64,000 nucleotides of DNA from Telmatactis stephensoni (taxonomy: Eukaryota > Cnidaria > Anthozoa > Actiniaria > Isophelliidae): contig JALIZF010001445.1 in NCBI GenBank assembly GCA_029948255.1, positions 186,001 through 250,000 on the forward strand, read 5' to 3'. Every line of letters begins with the position of its first letter. The first letter of the stretch is position 1. Of the stretch, positions 54,550 to 64,000 are shown one piece after another. The translations under genes and the position numbers were made by a program. The notes below the pieces were generated by a model, which saw nothing but the letters and a program-made list of their open reading frames with translations, ran no database searches and was not told the DNA's origin.

Positions 54550-56421
54550 ATGGCAACCGGAGATGTCAAAAATAACCTGCGGAAGTTAATCGTTGAGCTA
54601 AAACACGTGAATTATCCAATTACAGAAGCGGACCTAAAAGGACTTTCTCAAGGAGTACCGAAATTTTTCCTTCCAATCTTACATTATGTTTTCCTTGATT
54701 TCTCCGTTGATTTGACAGAATTCTTTGCAAAAGACTACGAGTTGTATGGAAAAACTGATCTTCGATTTGTGGAAACAGTCTATAAGATTTTGAGGGATGT
54801 TTTTCAGTTCAAACCTCCATTGACAAGAGAACAGTTCCTCGCTATTGGTTTTGCCGAACGTAAAATTATACAAGTTTGTGAGATCGTCAAAAAGTGCCGT
54901 GAAAAGTACTCGCAGTTGAACCCAAAAAGCACAAAGACAGAGAAAAGGCAGTCCAGTAGTAAAATCAAAGCCAAGACCATGGACAACTTAAAGAAAGATG
55001 GAATTGCTGAAGGAACTTTGTCACTCACTCAGTCGAATCAGTCCAAACAGAAAGACACCAAACAAGGAGTACAAACAAACGGCAAATCACAGAGCAAACT
55101 AACAGATAACAAAGCAAGATCGATCCTGAAAACAAGAAAGGACGAAAATAAAGAAAACAGAAATGGTTTACCCCTGCATCCAGGTGGCATTGTAAATGGA
55201 AGGATGGGAGGGAGAAATGAAGAGGAGAGAATGGGAAAGCCAAATAGTCAACTAAGAAATGGGATTAAAAGTGTGCGGTGGGAAGAAAAAGACCAAATGT
55301 CAGATGAAATTTCCTTTCCAAAGTCAGTTCTTGGATCTGCAAATCACAACAGCTGTATCACAACTTCAAATTCAACAATTCCTACTCAAGAAATGACCAA
55401 AGCTGTAGCACACCTCCCCCCTAGAGTTATTCCTGCTCCAGTTTCCATGACAATGGCTCCTGAACCCAGTCCTGACTTAATGTTAACACCAATAACAAAA
55501 ACTGGACATCAAGCAATACCTCTATCTGGCTCATGGCATGACGATCAACGAGACATACATAATGTTTCACTTATTGATTTAACAGATAGCACAGTTCTTA
55601 GTCAGCCAAAGATTGTAAGACACCAGTATGCAGGACCAGAAACCCAACCAATATTTGACAATCAAAGGACCCTACCGATGGTATCACACAAGAGTGAGTT
55701 GAAATCACTGAGAGCTGTGGTCGACGAGTTGCAAGAAAAGTTAAACGCTGTGCTTGCTCAGAATAATGAGATGTCAGCAAGAATTGTGCTCTTGGAAAAT
55801 AAAGTGAAACTAATGGAAGAGACACATAACAAAAATGTTTGCAATACTTGTACCAACCAAAATCCTTCAATACCGATCTCAACTAATACTTCCACTGAGA
55901 TTGCTAGAACTCATGTTCCAGTATCAACTACTGAATATTTTCCAAAAAGCAGAGTAGAGGGTATAGCAGGAAGCAGTCAAACTCAGTATCTATTAGGAGA
56001 AAGTTATTCACCTTTATCACAGCCAACAACATCTTCAAGAAGGTATCTGCTTGATGATTTCAATGGCAGTCTCACAGGTTCTGGCCAACATTTCACTCAA
56101 GGATTTTCTCAAAGATCGTCAAATGATGGTACCTCACAACAGTCAATCATAGAAATTTCAGATGATGATGATGATAATGATATCAACTCTAAAAGTACAA
56201 GTACAAATCAAACAAAAATCACCCCAGAAAGTTCACCAGCTAGTCATCAAGCTCACAAAACCCTTGAAGCCATAAGTCCTTTTCAAACCACTTCAGATAT
56301 CCACCTAAAATTTTCTGATCCTTCAACAACGGCAACAATTATGAATGTTGAAAGAAGGTTAAAGGAAACAAGAGCACTGTTGGCAAATGCAACAAGGTTT
56401 ACTGGAAGTGTAGTCCCATAA
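54550..56421 (+). CDS. CEP44: Centrosomal protein of 44 kDa, single-exon
   Basis: CEP44 acts at the centriole and is needed for conversion of centrioles to centrosomes. The N-terminal 120 residues match the conserved CEP44 domain: GDVKNNLRKLIVELKHVNYP, then FLPILHYVFLDFSVDLTEFF and VETVYKILRDVFQFKPPLTR. A basic, low-complexity linker follows. A coiled coil spans about 383-426 (SELKSLRAVVDELQEKLNAV and ARIVLLENKVKLMEE). Two acidic-flanked hydrophobic motifs, SLIDLTDS (340-347) and SIIEISDDDDD (532-542), resemble SUMO-interaction motifs. The ORF is 623 codons without an intron, while its neighbours are heavily interrupted; human CEP44 has about 390 residues and several exons. The ATG at 54550 is chosen because the conserved domain begins immediately after it. 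Confidence 0.9.
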   Translation: MATGDVKNNLRKLIVELKHVNYPITEADLKGLSQGVPKFFLPILHYVFLDFSVDLTEFFAKDYELYGKTDLRFVETVYKILRDVFQFKPPLTREQFLAIGFAERKIIQVCEIVKKCREKYSQLNPKSTKTEKRQSSSKIKAKTMDNLKKDGIAEGTLSLTQSNQSKQKDTKQGVQTNGKSQSKLTDNKARSILKTRKDENKENRNGLPLHPGGIVNGRMGGRNEEERMGKPNSQLRNGIKSVRWEEKDQMSDEISFPKSVLGSANHNSCITTSNSTIPTQEMTKAVAHLPPRVIPAPVSMTMAPEPSPDLMLTPITKTGHQAIPLSGSWHDDQRDIHNVSLIDLTDSTVLSQPKIVRHQYAGPETQPIFDNQRTLPMVSHKSELKSLRAVVDELQEKLNAVLAQNNEMSARIVLLENKVKLMEETHNKNVCNTCTNQNPSIPISTNTSTEIARTHVPVSTTEYFPKSRVEGIAGSSQTQYLLGESYSPLSQPTTSSRRYLLDDFNGSLTGSGQHFTQGFSQRSSNDGTSQQSIIEISDDDDDNDINSKSTSTNQTKITPESSPASHQAHKTLEAISPFQTTSDIHLKFSDPSTTATIMNVERRLKETRALLANATRFTGSVVP

Positions 56422-56427
56422 AATATA

Positions 56428-56562
56428 TTCAAAGTGATAAGTAATGTATAAAGAACGAGAGAGCGTGTTATATCGGTGGATAAAGATCCGAGCCGAAGGC
56501 GAGGATCTTTAGACCCGATATAACACGCTCTCGAGTTCTTTATATTACTTATCAAACGTCTA
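56428..56562. mobile_element. Hairpin element just after CEP44 stop
   Basis: GATAAGTAATGTATAAAGAA, CGAGAGAGCGTGTTATATCG and GATAAAGATC are mirrored by GATCTTTAGACCCGATATAA, CACGCTCTCGAGTTCTTTAT and ATTACTTATC. It starts 6 bp after the CEP44 stop codon and would be transcribed in the 3' UTR. Confidence 0.85.
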
Positions 56563-57628
56563 GTTGTCAATTATCATATTGGACCAGAATTTTCCAAGTT
56601 TGACTACTTTTGACTTAGAAAATCCAAGTTAAAGTTTATGCAAATACACAAAAATCTTTATCCGATATAAAGATCTACGTTCCGGTAGTGATTTCCATTG
56701 TGTTTTCTAATGAATTATTAATGAGTTTGATAATAGTTGTTAAACCTATGTGTGAAGAAGCAGATTTAATGTGATTGTGAAAAGCAGAGGCTGTGTTGTT
56801 TTTCACAGTTCCATGATGTCAAAATGTATGTATAGGGTAAAAAGAAGTGTACATTCTAAATTTATTCTATAATATAAACTGGAATAATACTCAAAGATAA
56901 TGAACAGTCAAAAAATGACTAATATTCTTCATTTTCTTTGCTGAGCTGGTAGTAGACCTTGCCTGAATACACGAGTGATCACGAAATAATGGATTCAAGT
57001 TGAGGCTGGGTTGGATAAATCTATACATTCACTGTATTTTACCCACCCCAACCTGACTTGAATCTATTGTTTTATGGTTAATCATGTGAATTCGGGAGAG
57101 GTCTATTTCAGTTCCTTTATGTAGTAATCAGAAACCAAGAATTCACACACTGAAATCTGTAAACTGTATATTTTATTGACATATATGTATAAATACTTTA
57201 CAAAAATAAAATGCATTTTAAATGACTTATACAATGATAAGTGTGGAAGTTGATATAGCACATGCAGTGAAGATTATATTTGTAGGTGTGTCTCTTTTTG
57301 GTCTCCTTCATAGACGTCCTTTGGGTTATCATGCAATGCTTAGTACCCCAAGTAATGGTTGAGAGCTAAGCTTTGCATGACAACCCAGAGTACATTTAAA
57401 GGAGGTTTGTTTCTTTTAGGAAGAATCCAAACTCTGAAATGTCTTTGTATCAGTATGGTCACTTCAAAAATGGGATTTGAATTCAGAGAATACAACGAGC
57501 TATTTCTGTCTGCTTTAGATGAGAACTCCAACATCTTCCACAAAGCACTGTGGGCCCCTCCCTTTCAGGGAGTAAACTATTTCATGCAGATTTTCACAAA
57601 CGAACACATGCATCCTCTATTATAAGTT

Positions 57629-60600
57629 CTACGAAGTCGTTACATCAAACGTTGAGCTGGATTGAAAGGTCCTATTTTCTAATGTATGAGTCTTTGGTAT
57701 ATTGTTTACTGAAGGTGTAGTCTCTTTGAGTTGTTCAGGCTCTCCAGTACTTTCATATCCAGCACTAACAAGCTGTAACGATGGCGCTTCTGTGTGTTTG
57801 CTCTTTCTTCTTCTCCAATTTTCCTCAGCATTTTTGATGGCAGTAAGTCGTGGTTCTTGTTTGAATAGGATGGCCGCTTGTGCAGGTCTAATAAAAGCCA
57901 AAGGAATGAAAATTACAGTTGTCAAACACAAGTTGCGGGAAGTATTCGCGATTTAGGCAGAAAGAATAATGAAACTGTATTTCACGGAGAGCAACGTTTC
58001 GCGAAACATTAGAATGGGTGGACACACGCTGCAACATTGCATTGCGCGCGATGTTTCAGCAAATGTTTCAAGAAATGTTGCATCGTGTGTCCACCCCTGT
58101 AATGTTGCACGCAACACAGTTGCACCGTGAGTTGCGCGCAACACAGTTACACCGTGAGTCCACCCCTGCAATGTTGCGGGCAATGCTGTAGAAGTAGAAC
58201 TCGATTCTATTAACCTGCAACTGTTGCGCGCAATGTTAACCGTAACATTGCACACAGCGCAACAGTTATTGCGCGCAGAAAATATTGCATCGTGTGTTTG
58301 AATCTTTACGGCCCGGACACACTGTGCAACATTTCTTAAAACATTTGATGAAACATCGCGCGCAACACGATGTTGCAGCGTGTGGTCCACCCATTCCAGT
58401 GTTTCGCGAAACGTTGCGCGCAACAGCCGCAGAAGTAGCCGATCGAGTTCTACTTCTACAACTGTCCAGAACTGTTGCGCGCAACATTGCACGAGATGTT
58501 TCAGTGGTGGACACACGGTGCAACCGTGTTGCGCGCGGTGTTTCAGCAAATGTTTTGGGAAAAGTTGGGCCGTGTGTCCGGGCCTTTACTTATACAGCAT
58601 TTTCTGCAACATTGTGTACAACATTGCAAGGGTGGACTGACATACGGTGCAATACTGTGTTGCACGCAGTGTTGCAGAAAATGTTGTAGGAAATATTGTA
58701 TCGTGTGTTCGGGACTTTATGACGTCACAGGAGATGCAATTCAGCTTGTGTTTGAAGCATCATAAGGAATTTGATTATGTATGCACTCACCCGACTCTAT
58801 TTTTTCTCATTCTTTGAATAAGTCTGTAGTGACTCAGATCGGGATACCTTTGTTTCTTTGTTATCCTATGAATTGAAAACAAGATGGAATTTTCTGATCA
58901 GTTTTATTATATATTTGTTCTTATTCGTCGATGTATTTCACCTATCAACAACAACCGCTGACAGGTCTGTTCCAACGGCCTCAGACGCTGATAATTGTTT
59001 CAGTTTAAACTGGGTTGTCTGGGTTGCTGAATAAGTTATACAAACCTGTGCCATAACTTCTTCCACGTCCTAAAAGTATTCGAAGTCCACGTCCAACTAC
59101 TCATGGCCACTCCAGCTCCAAACAAAGACGACAGGCCTAACTCAATGATGCTCAAGTTTGGTCTCTGGCTGACGACGCACGTTTTGCGGCTTTTCCCTTT
59201 AACCTCTTTATCAGCTATACAGCTGCAAAAAAAGATATGCATGTAATTATAAAGAAAAATTGATTGAAAATTAAGACGGTTGGATCAATTTATTGATTGA
59301 TACAATGTAGATGAAATTTTGCCTTTACTACTTAGCAATATGTCGGCTATACAGTTGTAGGAAATTTTGGATGTTAATAAAAATCCACTGAAAAAATATG
59401 ATGGCGAAATAAATAGCTTTTGTTAACGATATTTTGACATTGTAATGAAGAGTAGTCACGTGCTTACTGAGGGGGCAAACAACTTCAAATCAAGAGATTT
59501 CACGGCTGCTTTATTTATATAATTTTGATTTGGACAGTATGAAACAGTATTTGGCATAAAAACAATATCTCCGGGACGAGTTGATCTTTGAAAATAGTCT
59601 CTTGTTCTAATGTAACTTACTGAAGATAATCTCTGTAACTTTTTTCCCAAGCTTTCTGGTGTGAGTACTCGTACAGATGACAGGCAAATGTAATAAATCC
59701 AAAAGCAAAAGCTACAAAGGCGAATATCCCTGAAAATATGAGAAAATAATAAGACTTTTACTAAAATAAACGTAAGCTAATTAATATATAAAACTTGAAT
59801 CAATGCAGTTTTATATGCAAGCCCGAAGTAAATAATCAAATCATGGCAGACGTAAAAGTTTACGTTGATTTTCATCCCTGGAAAAATCCTCTCTAAGAAC
59901 ATACGCAAGTAAACGTATAGCATAACGTAACGTAACGTATATATGGGCAGACGTATCCGCATGAATACGAGTCGAGGTTTTAAAGTTCTTATAACTTGGT
60001 ACTAACCAACTCGAATGATTGTTTCTTTTATTTTCATTGAAGCCCTGCTGTTCAGTAGATTTGGATTAGATTTGCGAAGGCGAAATAAGGCAACCATTCC
60101 TACAACAAAACGAAGGAAGACACTCGTTTCTTCATTCATTCATCACTGAGGGCAGTTAGTCTGTCCGTTAGTCAGTCAGTCAGTCAGTCAGTCAGTCCGT
60201 CCGTCCGTCCGTCTGTCCGCAAGGTAGTCAGTCAGTCCGTCCGTCTGCCAGTCAATCAATTAGTCAGTCAGTCCGTCCGTCCGTCTGTCCGCAAGGTAGT
60301 CAGTCAGTCCGTCCGTCTGCCAGTCAATCAATTAGTCAGTCAGTCAGTCCGTCCGTCCGTCCGTCGGTCGGTCGGTCGGTCGGTCGGTCGGTCCGTCCAT
60401 CCGTCAACCATGGCAGGTCAGTCTGTCCGTCCGTCAACCATGTCGACCATCAGTCAGTCAGTCAGTTATAAAAAGATACCTTTGGCAAGGAAAAATCCAC
60501 CAATAACGAGATTGAGTCCCAGTGGACCAAGTAAAAATGCAGCTCGCATTTTTGCATTCTCATAACCAACAAAGCAAATACCACTAATTGAATTAGCGTC

Positions 60601-63535
60601 GACCTAAAAAAAGGAAAAATATACATAACAACTGACCAGTTAACCATCAATTGATAGAAAGAGAAAATTGCTAGGAGTGATTGCACACTATTATACCTGT
60701 TTTAGAACTAAGACGCATCCAGTAAGAAGGGCTGGTGTTGACCAGGAAATCACGTGAAAGTTGATGGTTTTTCCTTTAAAATTATCCCTAGTACTACCTA
60801 GAGTTTTGAAGCATATACACCAGGAGTATGCCAACATGACAAACCAAATCACGCCAGCCATGGAGAAATAGTAGACGAGAATAAAGGTTAAAACGCATGG
60901 CACACAGTCAGACTCACTGAGGATAAAATTAAATGAACATTAACAGTAAAGAGTAATTTTATTTTAGTGTTAGCTGACGAAAGTTTTCCATTCGAGGCTA
61001 TCGGACCAAAGGTGAAAGAAATGTAAAGCTACACAAGCTATTAAAATCCTGCTACTGAATGCCAAAACAAGAAACTTTAATCAACAAGATTTGCTATTTA
61101 ACAAATAGATTCCATTTTTCCGTGCGTCTGTACTCTAATCGATGCACAGATGACGTCAAAATGTGGTGAGAACAAAAAAGTACGCCACGAGACGAAGTCG
61201 AGTGGCGTGACTGTTGTTCTCACCACATTTTGACGTCTTCTGTGCATCGATTAGAGTACAGACGCACGGAAAAATGGAATCTATCTGTTTTATATAATAT
61301 TTATTGAAACATTCCAACCAATCAGAGCGCGCGTAAGATTCAATGACGCCATCTATGTGTGTGTACTCTAATCACACATGGTTGTTCGACCAATCAGAGC
61401 GCGCGTAATATGCCAATTATTATATAAAGCTCGATACCTATTTAGATTGAGAATGTAAAACTTGGCGATAAAAGGGTGGGAAGGAGGGATGGAAGGTAGG
61501 AAGTAAAGTAGGAAGGGAAGGAAGGAAGGAATTAAGGAAAGGAATTAAGGAAGGAAGGAAGGAAGGAAGGAAGGAAGGAAGGAAGGATGGAAGGATGGAA
61601 GGATGGAAGGATGGAAGGATGGAAGGATGGAAGGATGGAAGGATGGAAGGATGGAAGGATGGAAGGATGGAAGGATGGAAGGATGGAAGGATGGAAGGAT
61701 GGAAGGATGGAAGGAAGGATGGATGGAAGGAAGGAAGGAAGGAAGGAAGGAAGGAAGGAAGGAAGGAAGGAAGGAAGGAAGGAAGGATGGAAGGAAGGAA
61801 GGAAGGAAGGAAGGATGGAAGGAAGGAAGAATGGAAGGAAGGAAGGAAGGAAGGAATTAAAGGAGGGAGGGAGGGAGGTAAAATACTAGGAAGAAAGGGC
61901 GCAATGGTAAAAGGGTTCCCGCAGGTGAAAATCAATAATACCTTGGTTCTCCAAGTCTCATTGTATCATCTCTTCTGCACACTACACGATTTCTGGCTCC
62001 CTCACAAAACTGAATTAAAAACCCAATGGACGCCACACAAAAACAGCTATTCATGTAGAATAAGATGACACTTGGATATCGACACTGTGACTTCCATCCT
62101 ATTAGAAATGTTACCTAAAAGCAGAAATATTACATTTTATACGAGAAAATAGAAGGTGAGGCACTAATATTTAGCGTCGGTTGTTCCTTCAGCTAACGCT
62201 GGTCTCCCAGTAAGCTGACTGCGCGCTCTCCCTCTTTCATCAGTGATCCGTTTTTAAAGCTGCGCAGATTGGAAGAAGTAGAAACAAGTGTGAGGTGACT
62301 GGGAATCGAACTGGGAACCTCTCGCTTTAGAAAGCCGCGCACTAACCGAGCTACACTTGTCTTATTTTTAGACTTGACTTAGTTAGACACAAACTCTGGC
62401 CGTATGGTATGAACGGCACTTTAATCTGGACTTTACCCGAGACAAAATTAACCGAACAGCTCAGAACTTTGTTCCTTGCTAAGTCACGTCTTATGCATAT
62501 CCCGGGTAGAAGTGTCGTACAGAGAGTTCGTGTCTTAGATCAAGAGACCATAATACTAAGAGAGCGAAACTCAGTATTGATGTCTGTGCGATGTTCGCGG
62601 CGACTAAGGCTATTTTTAGTAACTTCGCCAGTCGCGCGCGCAAGGCCCTCAACCAATAGAATTTGCTTTTTGGCGTGCGCGCGGAAGGGACCGAAGTTAC
62701 TAAAAATAGCCTTAGCCACCACGAACATGGCACAGACATCAATACTGAGCTTCGCTCTCTTAGTATTATGGTCTCTTGCTTAGATATAAGACGTATTATT
62801 TTCGCTCATTCAAGTAGTCCAACAATCTTCTTGCATTGAAGAGAAACGGATAGGTCTTTTGTCTTCTGTCCTCACTTGTTAATGGACAGCAGAGATCGGG
62901 TTGATTTCGGCGTCCCGGGATAAAACCAGCCCGGATAAAAAAATCATTTAAGTTCATAAGAGTAGTTTTTACCCGGAATGACATGAATTTTGTATCACAT
63001 TTCGTCCTGTTGCTGGAGGGTGCGTTGTCCTGGGCTGACAGTTAAAGCCCGAAACGAGAAGGCCTTCATGTCAGGGTAGAAAAGACTTATGTAAAAGAAA
63101 ATGAATTCTTTGCGAGTTCTTTTCCCGATCTCCATGTAAAAGTCTCACCAGAAAATGATGTAAAACTCGTACGTCCCGCAAACAGAGACGAAATCGTCCC
63201 GCGACGAAAACATCTCCACTGAAAATCATGTGAACTACAAGAAAGCAATGAGCGGACAACACAGGGACAAAACCGTCCATGTACTAAATACAACCTTAGA
63301 AAGAAATCATAAGGAAAACTGTGGAATACGTACGATAGTAAAAAGAGTACACAAGGTTGTCAGTGCACCAAAAGCGGCAACAAAACGATGTATTCTTGTG
63401 TGTTCCTCTTGACTGAAAATCGGATTTCTGCACTGAATACCACAGCCTTGTATTCCCTCGTACCAACTGGACTTGTGGTCTGTCTCCACTAACGGTGCTT
63501 TACAGGCTGACTCGTTCAGCTTTGAGTTTTTTGAC
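57629..63535 (-). CDS. SMO: Smoothened, Hedgehog pathway GPCR-like transducer, 3' part
   Basis: Smoothened is the seven-pass class F receptor that relays Hedgehog signals in the primary cilium. Exons (minus): 63535-63334, 62114-61942, 60916-60697, 60603-60480, 60099-60007, 59729-59621, 59222-59046, 58865-58791, 57887-57629. All are GT-AG and all phases agree. In order: the linker after the cysteine-rich domain ([20 protein letters not shown]); TM1 and TM2 with [27 protein letters not shown]3-TM4 ([20 protein letters not shown]); [15 protein letters not shown]5; [11 protein letters not shown]6 ([20 protein letters not shown]); TM7 ([19 protein letters not shown]) followed by TWKKLW, matching the human ciliary motif WRR. 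These match SMO rather than Frizzled. The tail after TM7 is short, about 130 residues against about 240 in human. The cysteine-rich domain exons lie off the right edge. Confidence 0.94.
57998..58730. mobile_element. Cluster of family A foldbacks
   Basis: At least two adjacent or nested copies: 57998-58310, and 58313-58590 bounded by GGCCCGGACACACTGTGCAA and CGTGTGTCCGGGCCTTTAC, then a partial unit to 58730. Shared words are GCGCGCAACA, GTGGACACACGGTGCAAC, ACTGTCCAGAACTGTTGCGC and GAAGTAG. It lies in the last SMO intron (58790-57888). ORFs over it are artefacts. Confidence 0.85.
60150..60474. repeat. (GTCA/GTCC/GTCG)n array touching an SMO exon
   Basis: Tetranucleotides with a higher-order unit (GTCCGCAAGGTAGTCAGTCA, CGTCTGCCAGTCAATCAATT) fill most of the SMO intron between 60479 and 60100. 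They end within about 15 bp of the exon ending at 60480. Confidence 0.93.
61085..61440. mobile_element. Foldback MITE, family B, best copy
   Basis: AACAAATAGATTCCATTTTT, CGTGCGTCTGTACTCTAATC and GATGCACAGATGACGTCAAA are mirrored by TTTTGACGTCTTCTGTGCAT, CGATTAGAGTACAGACGCAC and GAAAAATGGAATC. The 3' part carries ACCAATCAGAGCGCGCGTAA twice and ends ATTATATAAAGC. It lies in an SMO intron. Confidence 0.8.
61470..61890. repeat. (GGAA)n and (GGATGGAA)n array
   Basis: About 420 bp of GGAA with a central block of GGATGGAA dimers (61586-61715), in the same SMO intron. The minus-strand Pro/Ser/Phe and plus-strand Glu/Gly/Arg/Lys ORFs are artefacts. Confidence 0.95.
62275..62362 (-). repeat. tRNA-like sequence (SINE head or pseudo-tRNA)
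   Basis: On the minus strand: A-box-like GTAGCTCGGTTAGTGCG, a TTCTAAA anticodon-like loop and B-box-like AGTTCGATTCC. The outer ends ACAAGTGT and ACACTTGT pair, but the T-stem does not. It is more likely a SINE head or tRNA relic than a working tRNA. Confidence 0.4.
62533..62781. mobile_element. Foldback MITE, family D
   Basis: The same inverted arms as 29546-29824 (AGAGACCATAATACTAAGAG at the left and its mirror at the right). It lies in the SMO intron between 63333 and 62115. Confidence 0.82.
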
Positions 63536-63708
63536 CTAAAGAATTCCACAATGATTCAACATGTTAGTGCGATATGCAAACGGAAATTAGCGAGTAAATT
63601 AGGAGCAGTAGGAAAATAGAGTGGTTTTATTTAACTCGTGAAAAAATTGTCTTCAAACTAATTCGTTAGTAGTAGCTAGACTGTAAATCCATTGTTTTCT
63701 TTCGTTCT

Positions 63709-63875
63709 TTAGAGTGATTTTCATCGGACTGTGAAATACTAACTAGCTATTAGTGTATAGCAGTCAAAATTCAACAAAAGGAAACAATGGAATTGGGATC
63801 TACTAGTGTGTATTAGCTTAGTAACTATTTCACAGTCCGATGAAAATCACTCTATCAACTATAGTACTCACCAGT
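63709..63875. mobile_element. Foldback element
   Basis: TAGAGTGATTTTCATCGGAC and TGTGAAATA are mirrored by TATTTCACAGTCCGATGAAA and ATCACTCTA. It lies upstream of the first visible SMO exon. Confidence 0.8.
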
Positions 63876-63927
63876 TAGTCAACTTTCTTTCAAGGGTTAA
63901 ATCATATATAACTTCTCTGTCGTGATA

Positions 63928-64000
63928 GTGTTGTGTTGTGTTGAGTTGTGCTGTGTTGTGTGTGTGTTGTGTTGTTGTGATGTGTTGTGTTGTGTTGTTG
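63928..64000. repeat. (GTTGT)n microsatellite at window edge
   Basis: Imperfect GTTGT and GTGTT units run to the right end of the window. Confidence 0.85.

Noticed and set aside
55025..55882. Minus-strand ORFs inside CEP44
   Set aside because: Shadows of the CEP44 coding frame without domains.
57953..58765. Several ORFs up to 198 codons
   Set aside because: They overlap inverted family A repeats on both strands, giving mirrored translations; located in an SMO intron.
61438..62068. ORFs of FHPSILPS and WKDGRMEG over the GGATGGAA array
   Set aside because: Microsatellite artefact; only the SMO exon 61942-62114, on the minus strand in another frame, is real.
62275..62362. Functional tRNA gene
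   Set aside because: A and B boxes are recognisable but the T-stem does not pair; better as a SINE head or pseudo-tRNA.

Overview
The window is eukaryotic nuclear DNA, A+T-rich, with multi-exon genes using GT-AG introns and a very high load of microsatellites, foldback (MITE-like) elements and tRNA-derived SINEs. The gene set (a cadherin-type receptor tyrosine kinase pair, Smoothened, TSEN2, CEP44, WDR48) is animal. The intron style, the ACGCGC-rich palindromic elements and the tetra-/pentanucleotide arrays suggest a cnidarian, most likely an anthozoan such as a stony coral. That placement is inference; no marker gene fixes the species.

Layout: 1-0.7 kb holds the first coding exon of WDR48 on the minus strand, running off the left edge. 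From 0.7 to 14.7 kb I find no convincing gene, only repeats, SINE and retroelement ends and one possible decayed coding stretch near 6.2-6.6 kb. From 14.7 to 31.5 kb lies a receptor tyrosine kinase on the plus strand, reconstructed from 21 exons: signal peptide, cadherin-like ectodomain, one membrane segment, an intact FGFR/RET-type kinase domain and a repetitive acidic tail. From 36.8 to 42.9 kb is a second kinase gene with near-identical kinase exons but a different short ectodomain and tail. Three separate one-base insertions in its kinase exons make it a probable pseudogene, unless they are assembly errors. From 54.35 down to 43.47 kb on the minus strand is a complete 13-exon TSEN2 (tRNA-splicing endonuclease catalytic subunit). 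Head-to-head with it, 195 bp away, is CEP44 as one uninterrupted 623-codon ORF. From 63.5 down to 57.6 kb on the minus strand is the 3' part of Smoothened (nine exons, all seven membrane segments and a short tail), with its 5' exons off the right edge.

How the genes relate: SMO acts in the primary cilium and CEP44 at the centriole, and the two lie tail-to-tail. TSEN2 and CEP44 probably share a bidirectional promoter. The two kinase genes are a tandem duplication. I see no operon-like system and nothing that amounts to a wholly new molecular machine. The most unusual items are the kinase pair with its shuffled ends, a minisatellite and a tandem duplication that copied that gene's own splice sites, and a nested 2.7-kb palindrome inside a TSEN2 intron.
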